Counted from the stretch's first letter, positions 1 to 7,039 are shown. The stretch is 9,042 nucleotides of DNA from Desulfobacterales bacterium (GCA_020345785.1 CP070771.1:3322616-3331657); one strand, 5' to 3'. Made by a program: numbers and translations. The notes: generated by a model not told the origin, from the letters alone.

Positions 1-868
1 GGCTTTTTTCCTCAACACTTACTTTCCCAGGATTTTTGGCTCTCTGAAACCTTTCGAGAACTTTCCGTTGCTGCCCCCCGTGAACGAAATTCCGGTTATA
101 CCGCCGACGTTCATGCGCTTTGGCGGGGAGGCCATGCAAAGCGCCTTGCAACACCTCGCCCATGCCGGCGAAGAAGCGCTGCGGTGGCGCGCCGCCGTCG
201 CTGACATCAACGGCAGCATAATGGGCCGGGGATTTCCGGCCTTTTCGGGCGGATTTACCAAGGCCCCGTTTGACGTCATCGGCGACAGCCTGCGCGGAAC
301 CACCGGGGTGATGCTCGACATCTTTCGCCATCCGGATGAACTCAAGGAGGCCTGTGAAAGACTGACACCGATCATGGTCAAAGGCGGCGCGGCCTCCTGC
401 CGGGCCAACGGCCACATCATGCCCTTTATTCCGCTTCACAAAGGCGCCGATGGTTTCATGTCCGATGAGATGTTCCAGACCTTCTACTGGCCGACCCTGC
501 GCAAACTCATCATCGGCCTGATCAATGAGGGCATGGTGCCCCTGCTTTTCGCCGAGGGCAGTTACAACCACCGCCTGGATGTTATCTGCGACGTTCCCAA
601 GGGCAAAACCGTATGGTGGTTCGATCGAACCGATATGAAAAAGGCCAAACAAACCGTCGGACAGGTGGCCTGCCTGGCCGGAAACATGCCGCTGGACATC
701 TTGTGCACCGGAACACCCGGCCAGGTCGAAGCATATTGCAAGGACCTGATCGAGGCGGCCGGTGCGGGCGGCGGCTTTATTTTCTCGAGCGGTGCCGGCA
801 TCCAGGGATCCCGGCCGGAAAATGTGAGCGCCATGATCGCCGCTGTGAAACAATTCGGTGTGTACTGA
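1..868 (+). CDS. Uroporphyrinogen decarboxylase-family protein (URO-D / MtaA-CmuA superfamily), 5'-truncated
   Basis: The reading frame is open from base 2, with no stop back to the left edge, and ends at TGA 866-868. About 288 C-terminal residues are present and the true start lies upstream. The TTG at 68 is an internal codon. Family features are a conserved block around PFDVIGDSLRGTTGVMLD, a stretch LLFAEGSYNHRLD, and a C-terminal glycine-rich strand with PENV near the end (GGGFIFSSGAGIQG, then PENVSAM). This is typical of the URO-D TIM barrel. Members in anaerobes that lack a haem context are usually corrinoid-linked methyltransferases or are uncharacterised. The His-x-Cys zinc motif of MtaA/MtbA is not visible: the equivalent strand carries Ala-Glu-Gly. 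A Zn-dependent corrinoid methyltransferase role is therefore unproven, and true haem synthesis is unlikely given the neighbours. The next gene starts 29 bp downstream, suggesting co-transcription with a CoA ligase. The superfamily call is firm; the function is open. Confidence 0.85.
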   Translation, partial: AFFLNTYFPRIFGSLKPFENFPLLPPVNEIPVIPPTFMRFGGEAMQSALQHLAHAGEEALRWRAAVADINGSIMGRGFPAFSGGFTKAPFDVIGDSLRGTTGVMLDIFRHPDELKEACERLTPIMVKGGAASCRANGHIMPFIPLHKGADGFMSDEMFQTFYWPTLRKLIIGLINEGMVPLLFAEGSYNHRLDVICDVPKGKTVWWFDRTDMKKAKQTVGQVACLAGNMPLDILCTGTPGQVEAYCKDLIEAAGAGGGFIFSSGAGIQGSRPENVSAMIAAVKQFGVY

Positions 869-883
869 TAACCGTATCCATCT

Positions 884-890
884 GGAAGGG
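884..890 (+). promoter_or_regulatory. Ribosome binding site that fixes the start of the first CoA ligase
   Basis: GGAAGGG lies 7 bases before ATG 898. The reading frame is open further upstream, as far as an ATG at 613 that overlaps the URO-D gene in another frame. This site, together with the start of family-like protein sequence just after 898, supports the ATG at 898 as the true start. Confidence 0.6.
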
Positions 891-897
891 AACTCCT

Positions 898-2493
898 ATG
901 CCGAGCAAGTTCATCTTACGGGAACTGAGCCGGTATCAAATTGGAACCTTTGCCGACATCATTTATCGCAATGCATTGCTTCACCCCGACCGTGAGGCCT
1001 TTGTGTGCGGCTCCCGCAGAATCACTTTTGCGCAGTACAACGACCGGGTCAACAGTCTGGTCCATGCGTTGTGTTCGTCAGGGGTCAACAAAGGGGATGT
1101 CATCGGCATCCTGTCATGGAATTGTCTTGAATATGCGGATGTTTACGGAGCTGCAATGAAGGGGGGATTCATCGCTTCGCCCTTCAATCCCAGGCTGCAC
1201 AGCGATGAGCTTGAATATCTCATCAATTATTCAGAGGCCAATACGCTATTTATCGGTCCGGACCTTATCCCGACAGTCAACAGCCTGCGATCCCGTCTTC
1301 CAAACGTAAAACACTTTATTTCTTTCGGGGATGCGGCGCCGGATGTGCTTTCGCATCATGAGCTGCTTGCCGCCCACCCGGCGCATGAGCCGGATCCGAG
1401 CGTGGAGCGGGACGATCCCTGTCTGATTTTCTACACCAGCGGTACCACGGGCATTCCCCGCGGTGCCCTCTATACTCATTTTCGCAAGCTGGACAACACC
1501 CGGATCAAAGCCCTGGAGATGGGGGTTAAGCCCGAAGACCGGCATATCCTGGTATTGCCGTTCTTCCATATCGGCGGGGATTGTCATGTGTGGCCCTTTT
1601 TCCTGGTCGGGGGTTGTAATGTGATCATGCTGCAAAAATCTTTTGATCCGGCAGCGGTTCTGCAGGTGATCCAAAATGAGAAAGCAACGGACATGCAAAT
1701 TGTCCCCACCCAGCTGAATGCGATATTGTCCCGTCAGGACCTCAATGATTACGATTTGAGCAGTCTGAATCGGATCTATTATGCGGCATCCCCCATGCCG
1801 CTGGAGCTGCTGCGGAAGGGACTTGAAATATTCGGTCCGATTTTTTCACAGGGATATGGCCAGACCGAATCGGGACCCCAGATTTGCGCCCTTCCCAGGA
1901 AGGATCACCAGGTTCTGGACAGGCCGTTGGAAGAGCAAAAAGTGCTGAGTTCCTGCGGGCAGCCGAGTCTGGGTGTTCACGTCCGAGTGATCGATGACCA
2001 AGGCCGGGACGTCGCGGCCGGAACAGTCGGTGAGATTATCGCCCAGAGCGATTCCCTCATGGTTGAATACTGGAACAGACCGGACGAAACCCGCAATGTG
2101 TTGATCGGGGGGTGGCTTCATACCGGCGACCTGGGATACTATGATGAAAAAGGATTTATATATATCGTCGACCGCAAAAAGGACATGATTGTGACCGGCG
2201 GCGAAAATGTTTACTCCCGCGAAGTTGAGGATGTCCTCTATCGGCATCCCGCGATTGACGAAGTTGCCGTTCTGGGTGTCCCCGACCCGCAGTGGGTGGA
2301 ACGGGTTCATGCGGTGGTCGTGTTGAAAGCGGAGGCCGTGGCGACGGAAGATGAAGTCATCGCCTTTTGCAAAGCCCATCTGGCTTCCTACAAGGCACCC
2401 AAGTCCATAGAGTTTGTTGATTCCCTTCCCAAAAGCGCCCAGGGAAAAATTCTTAAAAAAGAAATCCGCAAACGCTACTGGACGGAGAAATAA
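898..2493 (+). CDS. AMP-forming acyl-CoA synthetase (class I adenylate-forming enzyme)
   Basis: A 531-residue cytosolic enzyme expected to activate a carboxylic acid with ATP to an acyl-AMP and then transfer it to CoA. The motifs are in the right order and intact: P-loop YTSGTTGIPRG at residues 179-189, YGQTES at 320-325, TGD at 409-411 (Asp411 for the AMP ribose), the hinge region DRKKDMIVTGGEN at 425-437, and GKILKKEIR with the catalytic lysine expected at Lys517. The length is standard for medium/long-chain or aromatic acyl-CoA ligases (about 500-560). There are no membrane segments or signal peptide. The start at ATG 898 is chosen for its Shine-Dalgarno site and because the family N-terminus begins just after it. 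It follows the URO-D gene by 29 bp, so the two probably form one transcript, and is followed by a 255-bp spacer. The substrate cannot be read from the sequence: long-chain, cyclic or aromatic acids are all possible. Confidence 0.93.
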   Translation: MPSKFILRELSRYQIGTFADIIYRNALLHPDREAFVCGSRRITFAQYNDRVNSLVHALCSSGVNKGDVIGILSWNCLEYADVYGAAMKGGFIASPFNPRLHSDELEYLINYSEANTLFIGPDLIPTVNSLRSRLPNVKHFISFGDAAPDVLSHHELLAAHPAHEPDPSVERDDPCLIFYTSGTTGIPRGALYTHFRKLDNTRIKALEMGVKPEDRHILVLPFFHIGGDCHVWPFFLVGGCNVIMLQKSFDPAAVLQVIQNEKATDMQIVPTQLNAILSRQDLNDYDLSSLNRIYYAASPMPLELLRKGLEIFGPIFSQGYGQTESGPQICALPRKDHQVLDRPLEEQKVLSSCGQPSLGVHVRVIDDQGRDVAAGTVGEIIAQSDSLMVEYWNRPDETRNVLIGGWLHTGDLGYYDEKGFIYIVDRKKDMIVTGGENVYSREVEDVLYRHPAIDEVAVLGVPDPQWVERVHAVVVLKAEAVATEDEVIAFCKAHLASYKAPKSIEFVDSLPKSAQGKILKKEIRKRYWTEK

Positions 2494-2748
2494 CCGTTGC
2501 AGAATCCCAAACCCAAAACAATATCAAAAATCGAATGGTCAAAATTGGAAACAAAGCCGGTTCGGCACCGCATTTTTTATGTTTTGAAAATTCGTATTTT
2601 GTTCATTTGAATTTGTTTCGAATTTCGATATTCGAATTTCGGATTTAAGTGTCACTGGAAAATGGTTCAAAAGTGGAGCTTTGTTCCCAAATTCCGAAAG
2701 GCCGTTTCCAGAGAAAGAACGCACGAGACGCCGCACGAGGAGAAATGA
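2494..2748. repeat. Intergenic spacer with a degenerate TTCGAATTTCGATATTCG-type repeat
   Basis: This 255-bp gap between the CoA ligase and the Mo/W enzyme is much more A/T-rich than the flanking genes. Its core, about 2576-2647, is built of overlapping TTTGAATTTG, TTCGAATTTCG and ATATTCGAA units. A weaker, roughly inverted relative lies at about 2521-2555 (AATGGTCAAAATTGGAAACAA against TTTGTTCATTTGAATTTGTTTC). Spacer sequences of this style, which give spurious peptides rich in Ser-Lys-Phe-Glu-Thr-Asn, are a familiar kind of dispersed intergenic repeat in environmental anaerobes; that comparison is from memory. No clear promoter or T-tailed hairpin terminator was found. The last 12 bases hold the ribosome binding site of the next gene. 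Confidence 0.55.
2737..2742 (+). promoter_or_regulatory. Ribosome binding site of the molybdopterin oxidoreductase gene
   Basis: GAGGAG is 6 bases before ATG 2749. A second ATG at 2745 lies in another frame and is only 2 bases from the site, so 2749 is the better start and the only one that gives the iron-sulfur N-terminus. Confidence 0.7.
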
Positions 2749-4839
2749 ATGTCGGAAGTAAGGCAGATAAGAACAGTTTGCCGCAGCTGCCACGGCGGAT
2801 GCGGTGTGATTGCCCATGTAAGGGACGACAAAGTGATCAAAGTTGAGGGCGATCCGGAATCGCCGATCAGCCACGGCAGCATGTGTACCAAAGGACTGGC
2901 GATCACCCAGTTGGCCTATCACCCGGATCGGATCCTTTTTCCCATGAAAAAAAGCGCCGGCCACTGGCAGCGGATCACCTGGGATGAGGCCCTGGATACG
3001 GTCGCCGACAAGTTTAAAAAAATCATTGCCGAGCACGGTCCCGAATCCATCATTGTCGGCCAGGGCACGGGGCGGGATTTCGAAAGCCACTTCTCGCGCT
3101 TCGGCAATTTATTAGGCACGCCCAACATGTTGACGGCCGGCCACATGTGTTACCTCTCCCGCATCGCTGCGACCCTGACCACATGCGGCCGACATCCGGC
3201 CATCGACTACGCCAATAATCCCAAATGCATCGTTATGTGGGCCTGCAATCCTTTATGGACCAACCCGGATGAATATAAAGGGGTGAGTTTCTGGCGCGCT
3301 TACCGGAACGGCGCCAAACTGATCGTCATCGATCCCCGACGGGGTTTTCTGGCGAAAAAAGCCAACCTCTGGCTGCAGTTGCGACCCGGTACGGATGCAG
3401 CTCTGGCCCTGGGTTTATTTCGCGTAATCGTTGAAGAAGGACTATATGACGCGGAGTTTGTAGCCAATTATATCCACGGCTGGGACGCCTTTGTGGACCG
3501 GATCAAAACCGACTACCCGCTCGAGCGCGTGGCAGAGATCACCTGGGTGAAGCCGCAGCTAATCCGTCAGGCCGCACGCCTGTATGCGAATACAAAGCCG
3601 GCCGGGATCCACTGGGGGGTGCCGACGGAGCAAACCATCAATTGTACCGACTTCACCCGAACCGCCGTCGGTCTCATGGCTGCCACCGGGAACCTGGATG
3701 CACCCGGCGGCAATGTTTTTCACGAGCCGCCCGGCACCAGAAAGATTGCCGAATTTTCCGCGCACACGGCTTTATCCGACGAGCAGAGAAAGAAACGGTT
3801 GGGTGGGGATCAATACAAACTGGCCGCACGTATGACCATTATTACGCCCAAGTGTGCCTGGGATGCGATTTTAACCGGCAAGCCCTACCCGGTCAAAGCC
3901 GGCTACCTGGTGGCAACCAACCCGCTGGTATCCCGAGCGAATGCCGGCGAAGTTTATGAGGCCCTGAGAAAACTTGATTTTCTGGCGGTGTCGGATTTCT
4001 TCATGACCCCGACAGCCGGGCTGGCAGATGTCTTTTTGCCTGCCGGCACCTGGCTCGAGCAGGATCACGTGTCGGAAAACTGGAAGTACCACGGCTATGT
4101 GCTGGCCAGGCAAAAGGTGGTTGAGATCGGCGAATGCTGGCAGGACCACAAGATATTTATGGAACTGGGCAAGCGCATGGGCCAGCAATGGTGGAACACT
4201 ATCGAGGACTCCCTCGACTGGATGCTGGAGCCGACGGGTCTGACCTGGCAAGAATTTAAAAAGAAAGGCTACCTGCACGGAAATCAAAAATATTACAAAT
4301 ACCGCGACAAGGGGTTTTCCACCCCCACCCGCAAAGTCGAGCTGTATTCCACCATTCTCGAAAAATGGGGCCGTGATCCATTGCCCAAGTACACCGAGAT
4401 TCCCGAAAGTCCGGTTTCGCGGCCCGATCTGGCCGAAAAATACCCGTACATCCTGAATGCCGGCCTGCGCACCCCCACCTTTTTTCACTCCGCCAACCGG
4501 CAGATACCCTGGCTCAGGGAGATCCGGCCCGATCCCATCGTCGAGATCCATCCCGAGACGGCCAAAAAACACGCCATCCGGGAAGGAGACTGGGTCTGGA
4601 TTGAGTCACCTCGCGGAAGGGCCAGGGAGCGGGCCAAGTTAAACGACGGCATCGACCCGCGGGTGATCGTGGCGGAACACGGCTGGTGGTATCCGGAGAT
4701 CAAAGACGCGGGTCATGGCTGGGACATTTCAAACATCAATATGCTGACTGACAACTCCCACGAATCCATGGATCCGGTGATGGGAGCCACAAATCTGAGG
4801 GTCCTTTTGTGCAACATTTCTGGCTGCGCAGATGAATAG
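2749..4839 (+). CDS. Molybdopterin (Mo or W) oxidoreductase, DMSO-reductase superfamily, acetylene-hydratase-like
   Basis: A 696-residue enzyme expected to bind a [4Fe-4S] cluster and a bis-pterin Mo or W cofactor. The N-terminal cluster motif is Cys11-x2-Cys14-x3-Cys18-x27-Cys46. The likely metal ligand is Cys134, in GHMCYLS. The pterin-binding core follows (around MWACNPLW and LIVIDPRRG), then the C-terminal dinucleotide-binding domain (around LNAGLRTPTF to VIVAEHGWW). From memory, Pelobacter acetylene hydratase (about 730 residues) has the same layout: CxxC-x3-C-Cys46, a metal-binding Cys141 in a Met-Cys pair, and matching LDPRR, RYGTDAAL and MTPTAQLAD blocks. The key acetylene hydratase Asp13, next to the second cluster Cys, is replaced here by His15. 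This protein is therefore probably not an acetylene hydratase but an unassigned relative acting on another substrate. No Tat signal is seen, so it is likely cytoplasmic. Its gene is followed by what looks like a remnant of an iron-sulfur subunit. The superfamily is certain; the reaction is unknown. Confidence 0.92.
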   Translation: MSEVRQIRTVCRSCHGGCGVIAHVRDDKVIKVEGDPESPISHGSMCTKGLAITQLAYHPDRILFPMKKSAGHWQRITWDEALDTVADKFKKIIAEHGPESIIVGQGTGRDFESHFSRFGNLLGTPNMLTAGHMCYLSRIAATLTTCGRHPAIDYANNPKCIVMWACNPLWTNPDEYKGVSFWRAYRNGAKLIVIDPRRGFLAKKANLWLQLRPGTDAALALGLFRVIVEEGLYDAEFVANYIHGWDAFVDRIKTDYPLERVAEITWVKPQLIRQAARLYANTKPAGIHWGVPTEQTINCTDFTRTAVGLMAATGNLDAPGGNVFHEPPGTRKIAEFSAHTALSDEQRKKRLGGDQYKLAARMTIITPKCAWDAILTGKPYPVKAGYLVATNPLVSRANAGEVYEALRKLDFLAVSDFFMTPTAGLADVFLPAGTWLEQDHVSENWKYHGYVLARQKVVEIGECWQDHKIFMELGKRMGQQWWNTIEDSLDWMLEPTGLTWQEFKKKGYLHGNQKYYKYRDKGFSTPTRKVELYSTILEKWGRDPLPKYTEIPESPVSRPDLAEKYPYILNAGLRTPTFFHSANRQIPWLREIRPDPIVEIHPETAKKHAIREGDWVWIESPRGRARERAKLNDGIDPRVIVAEHGWWYPEIKDAGHGWDISNINMLTDNSHESMDPVMGATNLRVLLCNISGCADE

Positions 4840-4996
4840 GAGAGAAAGTAAACAGCCCGCCTGCATGAGCATGTGTCCGGGCGGATGTATTCACTCTAAC
4901 GTTGGAAACCTGCACCTCTGGGCCGGGATTTTTTACTTCGGCGCCAAGAACAGCATGGCAGCCGTGTTTGAAAAAAGATGTCGTGGAAAATGGTGA
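4832..4996 (+). pseudogene. Possible remnant of a ferredoxin-like (DmsB/NrfC-type) electron-transfer subunit; 54-codon frame
   Basis: A frame from ATG 4832, overlapping the end of the Mo/W gene by 8 bp, to TGA 4994-4996 would encode 54 residues. It contains RESKQPACMSMCPGGCIH, with Cys11, Cys15 and Cys19. QPAC-x3-CP-x2-C resembles the end of a [4Fe-4S] binding repeat in DmsB-type subunits (PAC-x3-CPxxA/C, often followed by Ile/Leu-x-Phe-Gly). Such subunits are normally encoded right after the catalytic Mo subunit. The rest of the roughly 190-residue subunit, with its other three cysteine clusters, is absent. A Shine-Dalgarno-like AGGAGA at 4838-4843 has no start codon at the right spacing, which would fit deletion of the gene's front part. 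After Cys19 the sequence no longer looks like a ferredoxin. It could instead be a chance frame. The call is inference from a short motif. Confidence 0.35.
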
Positions 4997-4999
4997 CCA

Positions 5000-5818
5000 A
5001 TGAATGCGGATCGACCCGTTAGACTTAAAATTGAAAACCTCATGCTGGGTTTCGGCGGCGTTGTTGCCCTGAATGAGGTCAGCCTGGACATCCGGGAAAA
5101 CGAGATCCTGGCCGTCATCGGACCCAATGGCGCCGGCAAGACCGCCCTGCTCAACTGCATCAACGGTTTCTATAAACCTCAAGAAGGCGAGATCTATTAC
5201 GAAGGGCAAAAGATTACCCGCACGCGCCCGGACAAGCTGGCCAGACTCGGCATTGCCAGAACGTTTCAGAATATCGAGCTCTATAGCGGATTGAGCACGC
5301 AGGACAACATCATGGCCGCGCGCCACGTGCTGATGAAACAAACCTTCGTCACCGGAGCGCTCTATCTGGGCTGGACGCGCAAAGAGGAAATTGAGCATCG
5401 CCAAACCGTGGAGGAGATTATCGACTTTTTGGAAATCGCGCCGATGAGAAAAAAAATCGTCGGCGTTCTGCCTTACGGAATCCAGAAAAGAGTCGAGCTG
5501 GGAAGAGCCTTGGCCCTGGAGCCGAAAGTGTTGCTGCTGGACGAGCCCATGGCCGGCATGAATCTGGAGGAAAAAGAAGACATCGCCCGCTTCATCCTTG
5601 ACATATTTGAAGGCCAGGGGGACACGTATCCGGATACCCCGGTGCTGAGAGACGGAATTCGCAGCATCATTCTGGTCGAACACGACATGGGGGTGGTGAT
5701 GGACATTGCCGACCGGATTGTGGTGCTTGATTTCGGGCGCAAGATCGCCGAGGGCACCCCCGAAGAAATTAAAACCAATCCCGAGGTTATCAATGCTTAC
5801 CTGGGGGAGGAAGTATAA
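5000..5818 (+). CDS. livG: LivG-type ABC transporter ATP-binding protein (branched-chain amino acid / carboxylate uptake family)
   Basis: A 272-residue cytoplasmic ATPase that would power a HAAT-family importer with a partner ATPase (LivF) and two permeases. Walker A is GPNGAGKTA at 41-49 (Lys47, Thr48; Ala replaces the usual second Thr), the signature LPYGIQ is at 157-162, Walker B ends in Asp181-Glu182, and the H-loop His is 228 in VEHDM. The C-terminus, with GRKIAEGTPEEI and NPEVINAYLG, is typical of LivG. Compared with E. coli LivG (from memory) there are about 12 extra residues between Walker B and the H-loop, around 204-219 (EGQGDTYPDTPVLRDG). ATG 5000 overlaps a TGA at 5001-5003 in another frame, and the Shine-Dalgarno match (GGTGA, 3 bases away) is poor. 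This suggests past coupling to an upstream gene now degraded. The substrate could be an amino acid, an aromatic acid or a small carboxylate. Confidence 0.93.
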   Translation: MNADRPVRLKIENLMLGFGGVVALNEVSLDIRENEILAVIGPNGAGKTALLNCINGFYKPQEGEIYYEGQKITRTRPDKLARLGIARTFQNIELYSGLSTQDNIMAARHVLMKQTFVTGALYLGWTRKEEIEHRQTVEEIIDFLEIAPMRKKIVGVLPYGIQKRVELGRALALEPKVLLLDEPMAGMNLEEKEDIARFILDIFEGQGDTYPDTPVLRDGIRSIILVEHDMGVVMDIADRIVVLDFGRKIAEGTPEEIKTNPEVINAYLGEEV

Positions 5819-6085
5819 GGTGTCAGGTTTCAGGTGTTCCACCGGATGCGGAACGCCGGCTTGATAAGCTGCCGGTTTGATCGAAAAAGCAGACCTTGAA
5901 AAAGCGAATATCGAATATCGAATCATGAATTTCGAATGTCGAAGGAATGTATTCTGTCTATTTAAAAAAAACAGACTGAGCGGAGCGATACCACCCTTCG
6001 AAATTTGCGGTTCGCTGTTTAACTCCTTGAAGTTTCTGATAAGGATGATGTAGCTTTGGAGCCTGACACCCGAAACCTGACACCT
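5818..6085. repeat. 268-bp gene-free element bounded by 20-bp inverted repeats (MITE-like), with internal CGAATAT repeats
   Basis: Left arm 5818-5837 (AGGTGTCAGGTTTCAGGTGT) and right arm 6066-6085 are inverted repeats matching at 19 of 20 positions. The only difference is A versus G in the middle of the GGTGT unit. The left arm starts on the last base of the livG stop codon. Inside, 5904-5943 carries iterated CGAATATCGAATATCGAAT and TTCGAATGTCGAA units, similar in style to the repeat before the Mo/W gene. No coding potential was seen on the + strand, and no convincing target-site duplication flanks the arms. A non-autonomous mobile element or a dispersed regulatory repeat is possible. It fills most of the 356-bp gap between livG and livF; 6086-6174 holds nothing else recognisable. 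Confidence 0.6.
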
Positions 6086-6174
6086 GGTGAAACCTTTGAT
6101 ATATCGAAACACCCGTAGCCATCGACCGCAATTGGCGCTAAAAGACTTTGTGAGCCCGAGGTAATTCGAACAAA

Positions 6175-6969
6175 ATGCTCCAAATCAACAACATTGAAGT
6201 TGTCTACATGAATGTCATTCAGGTGCTGCGGGGCGTGTCGCTGTCGGTCGACAAGGGCCAGATCGTTGCGCTGCTCGGGGCCAACGGCGGCGGCAAGACG
6301 ACGACTTTGAAGGCCGTGTCGGGAATGCTGAAAACCGAAGAGGGAGAAGTCACCGACGGCAGCATCGAATTTGACGGACAGCGCATAGACCGTTTGGGTC
6401 CCGGCGAGATTGCGGTTTTAGGCATCAGCCAGGTGATGGAGGGTCGCAGGGTTCTCGAGCACCTGAGTGTTGAGGAGAATTTGCTGGTGGGAGCCTATCG
6501 GCGCAAAGACCGTCACGGCGTCAAGCAGGACCTCGAGATGGTCTTTGATTACTTCCCGCAGGTCAAACGCCTGCGCCGCCGGATGAGCGGCTATCTATCC
6601 GGCGGGGAACAGCAAATGCTGGTGATCGGGCGGGCACTCATGGCGCGTCCCCAACTCATGCTTTTGGATGAACCTTCCCTCGGCCTGGCCCCCATTCTGG
6701 TGCGTGAAATATATGAAATTATCCGCAAAATCAATGCCGAGCAAAAGATGGCCATCCTGCTTGTGGAACAAAACGTCAGAGCGGCACTGGCAATCGCCGA
6801 CTACGGCTATGTTCTGGAGAACGGGCGGGTCGTTCTGAGCGGTTCGGCCGAGAATTTAAAAGACAATGAGGACGTGCGCGAGTTCTACATGGGGTTGTCG
6901 GCAGGCGGCTCCCGGAAGAGTTACCGCGAGGTCAAACACTACCGGCGTCGAAAGCGATGGATGGGTTAA
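6175..6969 (+). CDS. livF: LivF-type ABC transporter ATP-binding protein
   Basis: A 264-residue ATPase, the usual partner of LivG. Walker A is GANGGGKT at residues 35-42, the signature LSGGEQQ is at 141-147, and Walker B is LMLLDEP with Asp165-Glu166. The H-loop is VEQN with Gln199 where most ABC ATPases have His, which is the normal LivF state. The basic C-terminal tail (RKSYREVKHYRRRKRW) is longer than in E. coli LivF (237 residues). It resembles the LivF variants found beside AMP-binding ligases, by recollection. ATG 6175 has only a weak GAGGT 12 bases upstream; no better start is seen. Normally livG and livF sit next to each other, but here a 356-bp repeat-bearing stretch separates them. 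The permeases and binding protein are absent from the window. Confidence 0.93.
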   Translation: MLQINNIEVVYMNVIQVLRGVSLSVDKGQIVALLGANGGGKTTTLKAVSGMLKTEEGEVTDGSIEFDGQRIDRLGPGEIAVLGISQVMEGRRVLEHLSVEENLLVGAYRRKDRHGVKQDLEMVFDYFPQVKRLRRRMSGYLSGGEQQMLVIGRALMARPQLMLLDEPSLGLAPILVREIYEIIRKINAEQKMAILLVEQNVRAALAIADYGYVLENGRVVLSGSAENLKDNEDVREFYMGLSAGGSRKSYREVKHYRRRKRWMG

Positions 6970-7007
6970 CCCTAATCCGGTAAAGCCGGTTGGCGTGAAA
7001 CGGAAAT

Positions 7008-7021
7008 CCCGATTAATCGGG
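7008..7021. repeat. Perfect 14-bp palindrome CCCGATTAATCGGG
   Basis: A perfect dyad centred between 7014 and 7015, 39 bp after the livF stop. It could form a 5-bp stem with a TTAA loop or be a site for a dimeric protein. No T-run follows on the + strand, so it is not a standard intrinsic terminator. Confidence 0.5.
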
Positions 7022-7039
7022 GAACCAAAAAAGAAATTA

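Noticed and set aside
613..897. Upstream extension of the first CoA ligase to ATG 613
   Set aside because: It overlaps the URO-D gene in another frame, the translated extension shows no family similarity, and a good ribosome binding site precedes ATG 898.
2494..2748. Sigma-70 promoter for the Mo/W gene
   Set aside because: The A/T-rich repeat gives several weak -10-like matches but no convincing paired -35 box, so none could be supported.
2539..3090. 183-codon open frame on the minus strand
   Set aside because: It is antisense to the Mo/W gene and its end is the translated intergenic repeat (Ser-Lys-Phe-Glu-Thr-Asn type), so it is a shadow.
3871..4572. 233-codon open frame on the minus strand
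   Set aside because: Antisense to the conserved C-terminal half of the Mo/W enzyme, with no recognisable domain.
2749..4839. Calling the Mo/W enzyme acetylene hydratase
   Set aside because: The residue equivalent to the essential Asp next to the second cluster cysteine is His here, so the specific function is not supported.
5818..6085. CRISPR array or insertion sequence
   Set aside because: There are no regularly spaced direct repeats with unique spacers and no transposase frame; only an inverted-repeat pair and short iterated units.
4736..6112. 458-codon open frame on the minus strand
   Set aside because: It runs antisense across livG and the repeat region. Its translation is low-complexity and contains repeat-derived peptide, while livG on the other strand has full ABC motifs.
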